This document shows positions 16,733 to 24,990 of a stretch of DNA of 59,464 bases, piece after piece. The stretch covers positions 1-59,464 of the forward strand of contig CAYRYU010000042.1 of NCBI GenBank assembly GCA_964428355.1, read 5' to 3'. The DNA is from CAYRYU01 sp964428355. Its GTDB lineage: Bacteria > Muiribacteriota > Ozemobacteria > Ozemobacterales > Ozemobacteraceae. A program made the position numbers and the translations under genes. The notes under the pieces are model-generated. The model was not told the origin of the DNA. It did no database searches and saw nothing but the letters and a program-made list of their open reading frames with translations. Position 1 is the stretch's first letter, and every line of letters begins with the position of its first letter.

Positions 16733-18073
16733 TCAGGCGCCCTTTCCCCCTTGCGGCTTTTCCGACGGCCGGGAAAGGGGCTTTTCGAGACACGGCCTCG
16801 GAGTGAACGGGCAATGTTCCAGGACGGCGGAAACATCCGCGGGCGGGGATATGATCGTGATGGCCATGTTCTTCTCGTCGAGAACCTTCTCGACGGTTTC
16901 CCCGACCTGGTCCCGGGTCACTTCCATGTAGGGCCTGATCGATTCCTCCGCGTTGAGGAGCGGCAGGTCATAAAGGAAGGTCGTGGCAAGGCGGTTCATG
17001 CGGTTGGTGGTGCTCTCGAGAGCGATGAGGAGGTTGCCCTTGAGCTGCTCCTTGGTTTCAGACATCTCGATTCGGGAGAGCCCCTTCTTGCGGATTTCCG
17101 CCATCTGGGAATGGACCAGCTCGAGGACCCGGCCGAGGTGTGCCGCCGATGTCCCGGCGTAGATGCTGAAAAGGCCCGTTTCGCGAAAGGAGGTGTGGTA
17201 GGAATAGACGGAATACGCCAAGCCGCGCTTCTCCCGGATCTCCTGGAAAAGCCTGCTGCTCATCCCTCCACCGAAGGCGGCATTCAGGATGGTCACGGGA
17301 AACCTGAGGGAATCCTGGTACGAGAAGCCGGGCGTCCCCAGCGAGAGGTGAACCTGCTCGATATCCTTGTGGAAAACCGAGGTGTGGAAGGTCGGTTTGG
17401 GGCGCTGTCGCGGCCGGGGCAGCTTTCCGGGACGGAGAGGAGCGAGGTGCTTTTCGAGAAGTCGGACGAACTTCGTCAGATCGATGTTTCCAGCTGCGCA
17501 AACCGCGAGGTTCCCGCAGACATACTGGCGTTCGTAAACGTCCACCACCGCGTCCCGGTCCATCCCTCCGACCGTCCCGTCGGTTCCGAGGATCGGCCGT
17601 CCGATGGCGGACTTTCGCCAGAGGTTCTGGCCGAGGAGCTCGTGGATCAACTCATCCGGGGAGTCCTCGTACATCTTGATCTCTTCAAGGATCACGCGTC
17701 GCTCCCGCTCGAACTCCGCGCGATCGAAAATCGAATCACGGACCATGTCTGCGAGGATATCGATGGCCGTGGGAAGCTGGTCCTTCACGACACGGGCGTA
17801 GTAGCAGCAGTAGTCCTTTGCGGTGAACGCGTTCAGATAGCCCCCGATCCGGTCGAACTGTCGGGCAATGTCCTTTGCGCTGCGCCTGGAAGTCCCTTTG
17901 AAGAGCATGTGCTCGATGAAGTGGGATACACCGAGCAGCTGGGGGGCTTCGTACATCACGCCGGATTTGAAGAAGAATCCGATGGAAACGCTCTGAACCG
18001 TAGAAAAGGGTTCGGCGATCACCTGGATCCCGTTATCGAGGGTTGTGGAAAAGAAGGGGCCGTTCTGGTTCAC
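16733..18073 (-). CDS. M16 family zinc metallopeptidase (processing-peptidase-like)
   Basis: A 446-residue insulinase-type peptidase. The inverted zinc motif HFIEHMLFKG (HxxEH) is near residue 50, and the distal Glu lies in the ERERRVILEEIKMYEDSP segment. Inactive second domain (about 230-430) as in mitochondrial processing peptidase beta-like bacterial proteins. It overlaps scpB by 4 nt. Likely processes peptides or proteins in the cytoplasm or envelope; no signal peptide is evident. Confidence 0.93.
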   Translation of the reverse strand: MNQNGPFFSTTLDNGIQVIAEPFSTVQSVSIGFFFKSGVMYEAPQLLGVSHFIEHMLFKGTSRRSAKDIARQFDRIGGYLNAFTAKDYCCYYARVVKDQLPTAIDILADMVRDSIFDRAEFERERRVILEEIKMYEDSPDELIHELLGQNLWRKSAIGRPILGTDGTVGGMDRDAVVDVYERQYVCGNLAVCAAGNIDLTKFVRLLEKHLAPLRPGKLPRPRQRPKPTFHTSVFHKDIEQVHLSLGTPGFSYQDSLRFPVTILNAAFGGGMSSRLFQEIREKRGLAYSVYSYHTSFRETGLFSIYAGTSAAHLGRVLELVHSQMAEIRKKGLSRIEMSETKEQLKGNLLIALESTTNRMNRLATTFLYDLPLLNAEESIRPYMEVTRDQVGETVEKVLDEKNMAITIISPPADVSAVLEHCPFTPRPCLEKPLSRPSEKPQGGKGA

Positions 18074-18885
18074 GCCGGAGGTTCCTCCCTTGGCGCAGGC
18101 TCAGCCACCGGAGGGGGACCGGCAGGCGCAGTTTCGGGCTGGGGACCCGCGCCCCCCTCTTCGGGAACACTTTGCGGAGCTTCTTCCGGCGCGACGACCG
18201 CAAGCGCTTCTGGCACCATTCCTTCGGCGGAAACCTGCGGGGTGGCTTCGGACGTATCTACCGTTGGAATGGGCAACTCTTTGAGACTCTTGAGCCCGAA
18301 GTAGTAGAGGAAATCCTGGGTGGTCGAATAGAGGCGTGGGCGGCCGATGACCGCCTTTTCCCCGGAAACGTAGATCAGTTTCTTTTCCAGGAGCGTGGAA
18401 ATCACCCCGTCGCAGTTCACTCCACGGATGTTCTCGATTTCGGCCCTGGTGATGGGCTGTTTGAAAGCGATTACGGAAAGCGTTTCCAGGGCTGGAAGGG
18501 ACAGGTTGACCAGCTTCTGGCCATCCATCCGCTGGATGAAAGGTGCAACCATCGCCTTTGTGGCCAGCTGGATTCCCTGTTCATTGATAACGACCTGCAA
18601 ACCGGACCTGGGGTCGGAATCCATTGCATCCTTTTTCTCGCGAATCAGCTTTTCGACTTCTTCGGGGGGAATCTGGAGGAATTCCGAGAGGGTCTGCAAC
18701 GTCAGGGGCTGGCTGTGAACGAACAAGAGCCCCTCGATGGCCGCGGAAAGAAGGTGCGGGTCCCTGGTCTGGGGTTCGGTCGCCGCTTGCTCGTGTACGG
18801 GCTGGGGTTGCGTCCCGGGGTGACCGGGAGTGGACGGGGAATCCTGGGTGACGTTTTCTTCGTTCATTTCTTTCGACTCGTTCAT
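18070..18885 (-). CDS. scpB: segregation and condensation protein B
   Basis: ScpB, winged-helix partner of ScpA and SMC in chromosome condensation. The core (about residues 42-200) is typical, including LPALETLSVIAFKQPITRAEIENIRGVNCDGVISTL (split here as LPALETLSVIAFKQPITRAE and IENIRGVNCDGVI). The first about 40 residues and the last about 65 are Pro/Glu/Ala-rich, low-complexity tails that most ScpB proteins lack. The gene overlaps scpA upstream and the M16 gene downstream by 4 nt each. Confidence 0.95.
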   Translation of the reverse strand: MNESKEMNEENVTQDSPSTPGHPGTQPQPVHEQAATEPQTRDPHLLSAAIEGLLFVHSQPLTLQTLSEFLQIPPEEVEKLIREKKDAMDSDPRSGLQVVINEQGIQLATKAMVAPFIQRMDGQKLVNLSLPALETLSVIAFKQPITRAEIENIRGVNCDGVISTLLEKKLIYVSGEKAVIGRPRLYSTTQDFLYYFGLKSLKELPIPTVDTSEATPQVSAEGMVPEALAVVAPEEAPQSVPEEGGAGPQPETAPAGPPPVAEPAPREEPPA

Positions 18886-19658
18886 CCGGTTGCGGAAAGT
18901 GACCGTTCCTCGGATTCCGGCCTGACAGGCCGCAGGAGGATCGGCTTGAAATTGTCGCTCTGTCTGATCTGGATTTCACCACGCTTGGCCATCTCGAGAA
19001 TCGCCATGAAGGAAAGGACAACTTCGTACCGGTCTTTCCGGTTCCGGAGAACGTCCACGAAATGGAGATCCTTGTGGAAATCCTGGAGAAGTTTTCGGAT
19101 CTGGGCGATCCGTTCGACCAGTCCGATCTTGTCGATGATCACGCGGTGAACCGGTGGGTGCATCCTTCGGCGGATCAGCCCGTGGTACATGGCCAGGAGA
19201 TCCCCTGCACGAACATCGATCTGGAGAATCTCGAGGGGGGATCGCGAGTCGGAGGAGGCCCGGGTGAACAGCCGGGAACGGCCACGCTCCAGATTGCGCA
19301 ACTCGAGGGCTGCCAGCTTGAACCTCTTGTATTCGAGGAGCCGCTCGACCAGGCCGGTCCTGAGGTCCTGGCCGGGAAGGGGCTCGTCGAGGTCTTCATC
19401 ACCGGTAGCCATTTCCGGTTGGGGTTCACGCGGGAGAAGAAGCTTGGATTTGATCTCGAGGAGGGTGGCGGCCATCACCAGGAAGCTCGAAGCCACCTCC
19501 ATGTCGAGAATTTCCATCATGTGCAGGTAATCCAGATACTGGGCCGTGACCTGGGCAATGGGAATGTCATAGATGTTGAGTTTCTGGTCTTCGATCAGGT
19601 GAAAGAGAAGATCGAAAGGACCCTCGAAAACCGGAAGCTTGACCTGATAAGCGTTCAT
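18882..19658 (-). CDS. scpA: segregation and condensation protein A (kleisin)
   Basis: Kleisin that bridges SMC heads with ScpB. The 258-residue product begins with the diagnostic VKLPVFEGPFDLLFHLIEDQ and IYDIPIAQVTAQYLDYL segments, followed by the helical LVMAATLLEIKSKLLLPRE region, and ends with the C-terminal winged helix (VLSFMAILEMAKRGEIQIRQ). It starts 15 nt after trpS and overlaps scpB. No smc gene is in the window. Confidence 0.96.
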   Translation of the reverse strand: MNAYQVKLPVFEGPFDLLFHLIEDQKLNIYDIPIAQVTAQYLDYLHMMEILDMEVASSFLVMAATLLEIKSKLLLPREPQPEMATGDEDLDEPLPGQDLRTGLVERLLEYKRFKLAALELRNLERGRSRLFTRASSDSRSPLEILQIDVRAGDLLAMYHGLIRRRMHPPVHRVIIDKIGLVERIAQIRKLLQDFHKDLHFVDVLRNRKDRYEVVLSFMAILEMAKRGEIQIRQSDNFKPILLRPVRPESEERSLSATG

Positions 19659-19673
19659 CTTTTCAATCCACTC

Positions 19674-20654
19674 TCATTCGAAGCCCATGGCCCGTCTGAC
19701 CTCGGAAATTGTCCGGTCCGCGACCTCTTTCGCCCGTTTCTCCCCGCTCGCGAGGATCTCGTCGATCAGTCCGGGACGGGACTCGATCTTCGCCCGCTTT
19801 TCCCGAAGCGGGTTGAGAAGCGCTTCAAGGTTTCCGTGGAGGATCTTCTTGCAATCACGGCAACCAATCCCCGCGCTCCGGCAACCATGGGAAATTTCTG
19901 CGGTCCGCTCGGAGGAGTATATCTTGTGATAAGAATAAACCGTGCAGACGTCGGGGTTTCCCGGATCGTTCCGCCGGACCCTTTGCGGGTCGGTGATCAT
20001 CTGATGGATCTTCTCCTGCAGGGACTCCGATGTTTCGCGCAGCTCGATCGAATTGTTGTAGGATTTGCTCATCTTCCGGTTGTCGATCCCGAGAAGGCAG
20101 GGAACCTCCGAAAGGGTCTCGCTCGGTTCCGGGAAAACCTGGCCAACCTGCCCGTTGAACCTGCGGACGATCTCTCTGGCAAGCTCGAGATGGGGGAGCT
20201 GGTCGCGTCCGACCGGGACTACCTCGCCCTTGTAGAGAGCGACATCGGCGGTCATCAGTACGGGATACTGGAGCTTCCCGCAGGAAACGCGCTCCCGGGC
20301 CTCGTCGTCGCGGGCTTCATCCTTGAAAGAGGGGCAGCGCTCGAGCCATCCAAGAGGGGTGTACATTCCCAGGATCGTGCTCAGTTCCGCGTGCTGGGGC
20401 ATTGCGGACTGACGAAAGATCACGGCCCTGTCGGGGTCGATTCCGACGGAGAGCCAGTCCACAACCATTTCCCGGATGATGCCGGTCAGGCCCTCGATCT
20501 TCATCCGATCGGTGAAAGCGTGCCAGACTGCCACGAAGAAGAAACAATCGTATTTGTCCTGGAGGGAAACCCAGTTCCGAAGTGTTCCTTCGAGATGTCC
20601 AAGATGCAGAGATCCGGTCGACCGCATTCCGCTTACGAGTCGCTTTTTTGCCAT
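19674..20654 (-). CDS. trpS: tryptophanyl-tRNA synthetase
   Basis: Class I synthetase that charges tRNA-Trp. The 326-residue product has the HIGH-like motif (GSLHLGHLEG, about 14-23), the KMSKS signature (RKMSKSYNNS, about 195) and the TADVALYKG/VPVGRDQLPHLELAR stretch typical of TrpS. A Cys cluster (CRSAGIGCRDCKK) near residue 260 is common in a subset of TrpS proteins. The gene lies between a TPR protein gene (36-nt gap) and scpA, a common clustering in candidate-phylum and Firmicutes-like genomes. Confidence 0.97.
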   Translation of the reverse strand: MAKKRLVSGMRSTGSLHLGHLEGTLRNWVSLQDKYDCFFFVAVWHAFTDRMKIEGLTGIIREMVVDWLSVGIDPDRAVIFRQSAMPQHAELSTILGMYTPLGWLERCPSFKDEARDDEARERVSCGKLQYPVLMTADVALYKGEVVPVGRDQLPHLELAREIVRRFNGQVGQVFPEPSETLSEVPCLLGIDNRKMSKSYNNSIELRETSESLQEKIHQMITDPQRVRRNDPGNPDVCTVYSYHKIYSSERTAEISHGCRSAGIGCRDCKKILHGNLEALLNPLREKRAKIESRPGLIDEILASGEKRAKEVADRTISEVRRAMGFE

Positions 20655-20690
20655 TGCCTTTGTGCTCCGCTATGCTCCAGATGGATTTTT

Positions 20691-21860
20691 CTATTCGAGA
20701 CTCTTTAGTGCATCTTCGGTGATCTGTCTGGTCTGGGGGTCGGGATTGAGTATCAGGACCCTTTTCCAGGAGTCGATGGCACGCTGCTTTTCGTCCACCT
20801 TATAGTAGCCCACTCCTGCGTTGAAGAGGGCTTCATAATAATTGGGGTCGAGGCTGAGTGCCTTTTCCCAATGGGAAATGGCGGTCCGCCAGTCCTCCCT
20901 CTTTTCCGCGATGTTTCCGAGGGTGAAAAACAGCGTCTTGTCGTCCATTCCGCGATTCAACAGGCTGTTGAGAAGTTTCTCGGACTTGTCATATTCCTTG
21001 TTGTAGTACCAGCACCTGGCGAGGAAGAGGTGATCACGATCTTCGAGTTTTCCCTGGGACGAAAGGTTCTCGAGGAGGTCCTGGGCCATTCCGTATTGGC
21101 CCAGCTCGAATGCCTGGCGGGCAAGGCTCAGGGAATCCTCGCGATCGAGACCGGTCCCCGGGCCGAGGTTTGCCATCAGGTCGGATGCCCGGTCATTGTT
21201 CCCGAGGGTCCGTTCCACCGTTCCGAGTTGGAGGATCACCCGCGGTTCACCGGGGTATTTCGAAAGAGTGAGGGTCAGGATCTTTTTGGCCTCCTCGGGC
21301 CGGTTGGCGTTGCAGAAAAAACGGGCCAGAGGAAGCGCGGATTCGGGATCGAGAGTGGTCGCCTTGCTCTTCTCGAAAAAGGATTTCAGCTTCTCGTCGC
21401 AGAGAATCTCGAGAGGCTGGTCCCCTTTCGACAGAACCAACCTTGGGATTTCCTGGGTTTCGGTCGTGGGAACCTTGAAGAACAGGGTTCCCCTGCTCTG
21501 GGTCCCAGGATTGACCGTGAAGGGCTTCTCGAGGGAAGCCGCGCCCTGGCCTTCGGCCAGTGGATACGTACCGGTGATGACCAGGGAGAACTCCTTGACC
21601 GGCTCCACGGGAAACTCTGTTTTACCGGTATTGACTATTGTGAGGTCGATCTGGATGAGATCCTGTTTCACCCCTCCGGAAAGACCGGACGTGAAAGCCT
21701 CCCTCTGGATACGATTGGCTGACACGACTATCCCGTCCGGTCCCATGATGTCCTCGCCAAGGAGGAAGGCCAGGCGTCCTTCCGCCCGGGAAACCCAGGG
21801 GGACAGGAGAAGGCACCCAATGCCAAGTATGAAGAGAAGCCCTTTCCACATGGAGAACAT
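20691..21860 (-). CDS. secreted TPR-repeat protein
   Basis: A 389-residue protein with a signal peptide (MWKGLLFILGIGCLLLSPWVSRA), a beta-rich N-terminal domain (about 30-160) and at least four C-terminal TPR units (for example WRTAISHWEKALSLDPNYYE and RAIDSWKRVLILNPDPQTRQ). Likely periplasmic and involved in protein-protein contacts. ATG 21860 (or 21851, three codons on) begins the signal peptide; longer frames run into the divergent gene at 21992. It is the first gene of the trpS-scpAB operon and is transcribed divergently from the small secreted protein. Confidence 0.8.
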   Translation of the reverse strand: MFSMWKGLLFILGIGCLLLSPWVSRAEGRLAFLLGEDIMGPDGIVVSANRIQREAFTSGLSGGVKQDLIQIDLTIVNTGKTEFPVEPVKEFSLVITGTYPLAEGQGAASLEKPFTVNPGTQSRGTLFFKVPTTETQEIPRLVLSKGDQPLEILCDEKLKSFFEKSKATTLDPESALPLARFFCNANRPEEAKKILTLTLSKYPGEPRVILQLGTVERTLGNNDRASDLMANLGPGTGLDREDSLSLARQAFELGQYGMAQDLLENLSSQGKLEDRDHLFLARCWYYNKEYDKSEKLLNSLLNRGMDDKTLFFTLGNIAEKREDWRTAISHWEKALSLDPNYYEALFNAGVGYYKVDEKQRAIDSWKRVLILNPDPQTRQITEDALKSLE

Positions 21861-21935
21861 GCTAGCACAAAACCCTCGAGAGTAAAAGACCACCCCCAAT
21901 ATCCACCCCTGGACGACCACTCCCTTGCCCTCTCC

Positions 21936-21964
21936 TTTACAGGTTCCAAAAAATCCGATAGAAT
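21936..21964 (+). promoter_or_regulatory. sigma70-type promoter
   Basis: TTTACA, exactly 17 nt, TAGAAT, with the start codon of the next gene 27 nt downstream of the -10 box and a GGGAGG Shine-Dalgarno between them. Confidence 0.65.
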
Positions 21965-21991
21965 GAAGGAAGAAATGCAGGGAGGTTTCGT

Positions 21992-22552
21992 ATGAAATCG
22001 ACTTTCCGGAATTCTTGCTGTTTTTTCCTTGTCGTATCGCTCCTTCTTCAGAGCGCACCGATGGTCCTTTCCCAACCCTGTCAGGGGGGCGGTGCAATGG
22101 GGGGACTCGTCGCCGAACTTCAGGAAGCGCGCCGCATCCTCAGCGATGAAAGTGGGTCAAGAGGCCTCCAGAATGCCGTTTCCCCCCTGGACAACGCGAA
22201 AAAGATCGTCAACAACCGGGCATTCGCAAAGCAGTTCCCCAGGGAAGCCCCTCAGCTCTTGAGAGGTATCGAGAAAGCCAAATGCGAAGTAGTCTGGGAC
22301 AACAAGAACAACGCTCTCGGAATCGTCAACCGCATGCTCGGGATGTGCGACAACCAGCCGAAGGGCCAGGCCACGGCCCCGGACAAAGGCCCCGTCAGCC
22401 AGAACCCGAATGGTCAAAACGGTCAAAACAACCCGACCAATCCCCAAAATGGACCTGGGTTGGGAGCCTTCTTCGGCGGAACCTTGATCGCCGGCCTGGG
22501 CGCCATCCTCGTAGGATTGATGTTCGGCCTTGGGCAGGTTTCCCACCGCTGA
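21992..22552 (+). CDS. small secreted protein with Asn/Gln/Pro-rich linker and C-terminal membrane segment
   Basis: Not recognised. The 186-residue product has a signal peptide (CCFFLVVSLLLQSAPMVLSQ, about 9-28) and a helical domain (35-115) containing Cys residues. An Asn/Gln/Pro/Gly-rich linker (about 120-155) follows, and then a hydrophobic segment (GAFFGGTLIAGLGAILVGLMFGLG, given as two parts GAFFGGTLIAG and LGAILVGLMFGLG) that could anchor it. Good promoter, Shine-Dalgarno and terminator show an independent, probably well expressed unit. Confidence 0.8.
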   Translation: MKSTFRNSCCFFLVVSLLLQSAPMVLSQPCQGGGAMGGLVAELQEARRILSDESGSRGLQNAVSPLDNAKKIVNNRAFAKQFPREAPQLLRGIEKAKCEVVWDNKNNALGIVNRMLGMCDNQPKGQATAPDKGPVSQNPNGQNGQNNPTNPQNGPGLGAFFGGTLIAGLGAILVGLMFGLGQVSHR

Positions 22553-22570
22553 TCTTCACCGCGACCGACA

Positions 22571-22613
22571 AACCGCCCGGAATCCGCGTCAGGGTTTCGG
22601 GCGGTTCCTTTTT
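22571..22613 (+). terminator. rho-independent terminator
   Basis: Stem AACCGCCCG/CGGGCGGTT (9 bp) followed by a T-rich run TTCCTTTTT. It sits between convergent genes, 19 nt after the stop at 22552, and could act in both directions. Confidence 0.85.
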
Positions 22614-22669
22614 CGCCGGTTTTTTTCCACCGGTTGCTTTCCACCCACATCCTTTTCCGATTCCATCTT

Positions 22670-23611
22670 CTAGGACGCTTTCTGGAAAATGGTCAGGAAA
22701 TCGTACTCGTCCCCGATCCGGTCGGCCGTCTTCACAAGCGTCGTGGACCGGGGAAAAACCGGGGCAAATGCTTCCCTGAGCGGCTTCATCACGTGCTCCT
22801 CGTGCAACCGGGGGGGAGCGTCACCGGAAGACCAGAAGATCGCGGCAAACCTGGCTTTTCCGGCCTTTTTCGGAAGCAGGGAGAAGTCAGGTTTCCTTTT
22901 CCAGGAAAACATCCAGGGCTTTCGCAGGTTGTCGATCTCCTCACGAGCGGCATCGAGATCGGGGTTTCCTTTGACCCAGGCGTGGAAGAATTCCTCGAGG
23001 CGGGTGGTGGACCTGTGAACTTCCTTCACCGGAAGATGGGAGAGGTAGAGTGATGCTTCCACTTCGTCTCCCAACTCCTCGAACGGAAGGCCCAGGGCGA
23101 AAACCTCTTCCTTCCCCTGGAAGACCAGGTTTTTCTGCTTTTCGAGAATCTGGCCCAGGACGTCATCTGCCGGGAGGGGGGGCTGACGCCTGACCCGGGA
23201 AAAGGCAAGCCAGTAGGAAAGCACGGAGCGGATTGCGGTCTGGAAAAGATCCCGGTGGATCGGCTCGGCTATCTCCGTCCCGGCTTCCCTCCAATAAAAA
23301 AGATAGTCCACCTGCTCCCTCGAAAACGGGTCATCGAGCCAACTTCGAAATGGATTCAACTGGAGATCGATCGGCTTGGGGATGTATCTGTTGATCTTCC
23401 TTGCGATGGTTTCGGGAAACACCGAATCCTTGTTCTGCAGGAGAGCTCTCAGCAGAACCGCCTGGCTTTCCACCGGATCGTTGGCGTAAAGCCGGATTCC
23501 CAACCGTTTGAACCAGAACAGCGAGGAAGCCCGCGGAGAAAGGGGCAGGAAGATCGAATCGACCTCCCCATGGGGAACCGCTTCAAGTATCCAGGCGGGT
23601 TGGAACCTCAT
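22670..23611 (-). CDS. hypothetical protein with a D12-type methyltransferase-like N-terminus
   Basis: A 313-residue protein. Residues about 20-60 (FWFKRLGIRLYANDPVESQ, then ALLQN) resemble the SAM-binding region of D12-class adenine methyltransferases and related proteins (F-x-x-K-x-x-G-x-x-V-x-x-N-D). The glycine-rich motif before it is replaced (LPLSPRASS), and no DPPY/NPPY catalytic motif follows; the nearest sequence is SSGDAPPR near residue 265. It may be an inactivated fold or an unrelated protein. It is the last gene of the operon, with its ATG overlapping the HD-GYP stop by 4 nt. Confidence 0.7.
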   Translation of the reverse strand: MRFQPAWILEAVPHGEVDSIFLPLSPRASSLFWFKRLGIRLYANDPVESQAVLLRALLQNKDSVFPETIARKINRYIPKPIDLQLNPFRSWLDDPFSREQVDYLFYWREAGTEIAEPIHRDLFQTAIRSVLSYWLAFSRVRRQPPLPADDVLGQILEKQKNLVFQGKEEVFALGLPFEELGDEVEASLYLSHLPVKEVHRSTTRLEEFFHAWVKGNPDLDAAREEIDNLRKPWMFSWKRKPDFSLLPKKAGKARFAAIFWSSGDAPPRLHEEHVMKPLREAFAPVFPRSTTLVKTADRIGDEYDFLTIFQKAS

Positions 23612-24297
23612 CGTCCCGCGCTTCCATCAGTGGGCGGCAAAAATTCGGTCCCACCCACATCCACCCATGCGGCAACTACCTCTGGATCGAACTGCATCCC
23701 CGATTGGGTTTCGAATTCGCGTCGGATCTTCTTCGCGGAAAGGGGCTCCCGAAATGGCCGGTCCCCTGCCATCGCGCTCCAGGCGTCCGTTACCGCCAGA
23801 ATCCGGGCCGTGATGGGAATCTCCTCCCCCTGGAGCCGGTCGGGGTAGCCGTTTCCATCCCATCGTTCGTGATGCCATCGGATGATACAGGGAACGTCAT
23901 CGTAGCGCGAAAGGGTCTTTCTCATGGCCATCTCCCCGAGAAGGGGATGGGTCCGGAGAATGAACGATTCCTCCTCGTCGAGCGTCCCCTTCTTCTTGAA
24001 GATCTCGCGAGGGAGGTTCATCTCGCCGCAGTCATGGAGAAAAGCCGCAATCCGGAGGGAGCAGATCGACGGCTCCTCGAGGCCGAGCTTTCTGCCGACC
24101 GCTTCCGCGAGGCCCGCAACCTTCCAGGCGTGCGGGTCGGGATAACCCTCAACCGAATCGATAAGGCGGGAAACCCCGTGAAGATAGGCAAGGTCAGTGA
24201 GGTCTTCTCCGGACATGTGCTCCCGGAGGCGGATGTATTTGTAGGTGAGACCGGAGGCCACGAATGCAAGGACGAAGTTGAGGGCTTCGGAAAACAC
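23608..24297 (-). CDS. HD-GYP-type metal-dependent phosphohydrolase
   Basis: A 229-residue protein with an N-terminal hydrophobic segment (about 6-15) and an HD-GYP domain. Visible motifs: FLHDCGEMNLP (HD pair), HPLLGE, and HHERWDGNGYPDRLQG, the extended GYP signature. Members hydrolyse cyclic di-GMP or related nucleotides. Unusually short, with no receiver or sensor domain. GTG start 3 nt after the barrel gene. Its operon partners are envelope proteins, so a link between nucleotide signalling and the envelope is plausible but unproven. Confidence 0.9.
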   Translation of the reverse strand: MFSEALNFVLAFVASGLTYKYIRLREHMSGEDLTDLAYLHGVSRLIDSVEGYPDPHAWKVAGLAEAVGRKLGLEEPSICSLRIAAFLHDCGEMNLPREIFKKKGTLDEEESFILRTHPLLGEMAMRKTLSRYDDVPCIIRWHHERWDGNGYPDRLQGEEIPITARILAVTDAWSAMAGDRPFREPLSAKKIRREFETQSGMQFDPEVVAAWVDVGGTEFLPPTDGSAGR

Positions 24298-24300
24298 GTC

Positions 24301-24990
24301 TCAAAATCCGAAGTTTGCGCCCAGACAATACCGGCTTTCCCGGGTGAAGTTGTCGGGAGTGTAGTAGCCGAAGTCCACGGCGAAGGACTCCTCGAAATGG
24401 TGTCTGAATCCGACCATGAAGTCGTTCCCTGCGTAATCGAGGGTGATCTCGGTATCGGGATCGAGGTTCAGGCTTCCGCCAAGAACGAAGAAGAACGGAT
24501 CCACGGTGGAACTCGAATCGGTGTAGCGGCCGAAATGGGAGAACCGTTCGGTTTCGTCCATGCCGAGGTTTGCGCCCACGCCCAGCACGACGCGGTTTCC
24601 GGGAGTCCCCGTCAGGAACATCACGGAATCCTTGTACCCCGCAGTAGTATCTATCACCGCGGCGACTGCCACGTTGGGCCGAAGCATGTACTTCCCGGAA
24701 AAAACCGGATCATACTGGGATTTCCCGCTACCCGTGACGAACCGTTTCATTACCGCGATTTCGCAATCGTTGGTATACGCGAAGGCACCCTTGAAGGAGC
24801 CCTCATGTGAGTCCTTCGACCCGACGAGGTGGGCCGCCGCACGGGCGGTTCCCGGAGGCATGACGGTCAGTCCGGGGACAAGCATGGTTCCGGAAAGCCC
24901 CACCATTGTCACATCCGCGACCGAGGGACCCGTCGAAAAGATCAGGGCGGCAAAGGCAAACAGAAGGATCCGTTCATTCGTTCTCTTCAT
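24301..24990 (-). CDS. outer-membrane beta-barrel-like protein (YjbH-type N-terminus)
   Basis: A 229-residue secreted protein with a signal peptide (about 5-26) and alternating hydrophobic/polar strands ending in an aromatic terminus (SRYCLGANFGF), as in small outer-membrane barrels. The stretch MVGLSGTMLVPGLTVMPPGT resembles the start of YjbH/Wzi-like barrels (G-x-x-G-x-x-x-P-x-A-x-V-x-P-x-G). ATG 24990 (TTG 24993 possible) overlaps the upstream TPR gene by 17 nt, so expression is coupled. Role unknown. Confidence 0.7.
   Translation of the reverse strand: MKRTNERILLFAFAALIFSTGPSVADVTMVGLSGTMLVPGLTVMPPGTARAAAHLVGSKDSHEGSFKGAFAYTNDCEIAVMKRFVTGSGKSQYDPVFSGKYMLRPNVAVAAVIDTTAGYKDSVMFLTGTPGNRVVLGVGANLGMDETERFSHFGRYTDSSSTVDPFFFVLGGSLNLDPDTEITLDYAGNDFMVGFRHHFEESFAVDFGYYTPDNFTRESRYCLGANFGF

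Noticed and set aside
16751..20708. Long plus-strand frames (517 and 548 codons) across the M16-scpB and scpA-trpS genes
   Set aside because: They lie antisense to genes with clear motifs and have no recognisable domains.
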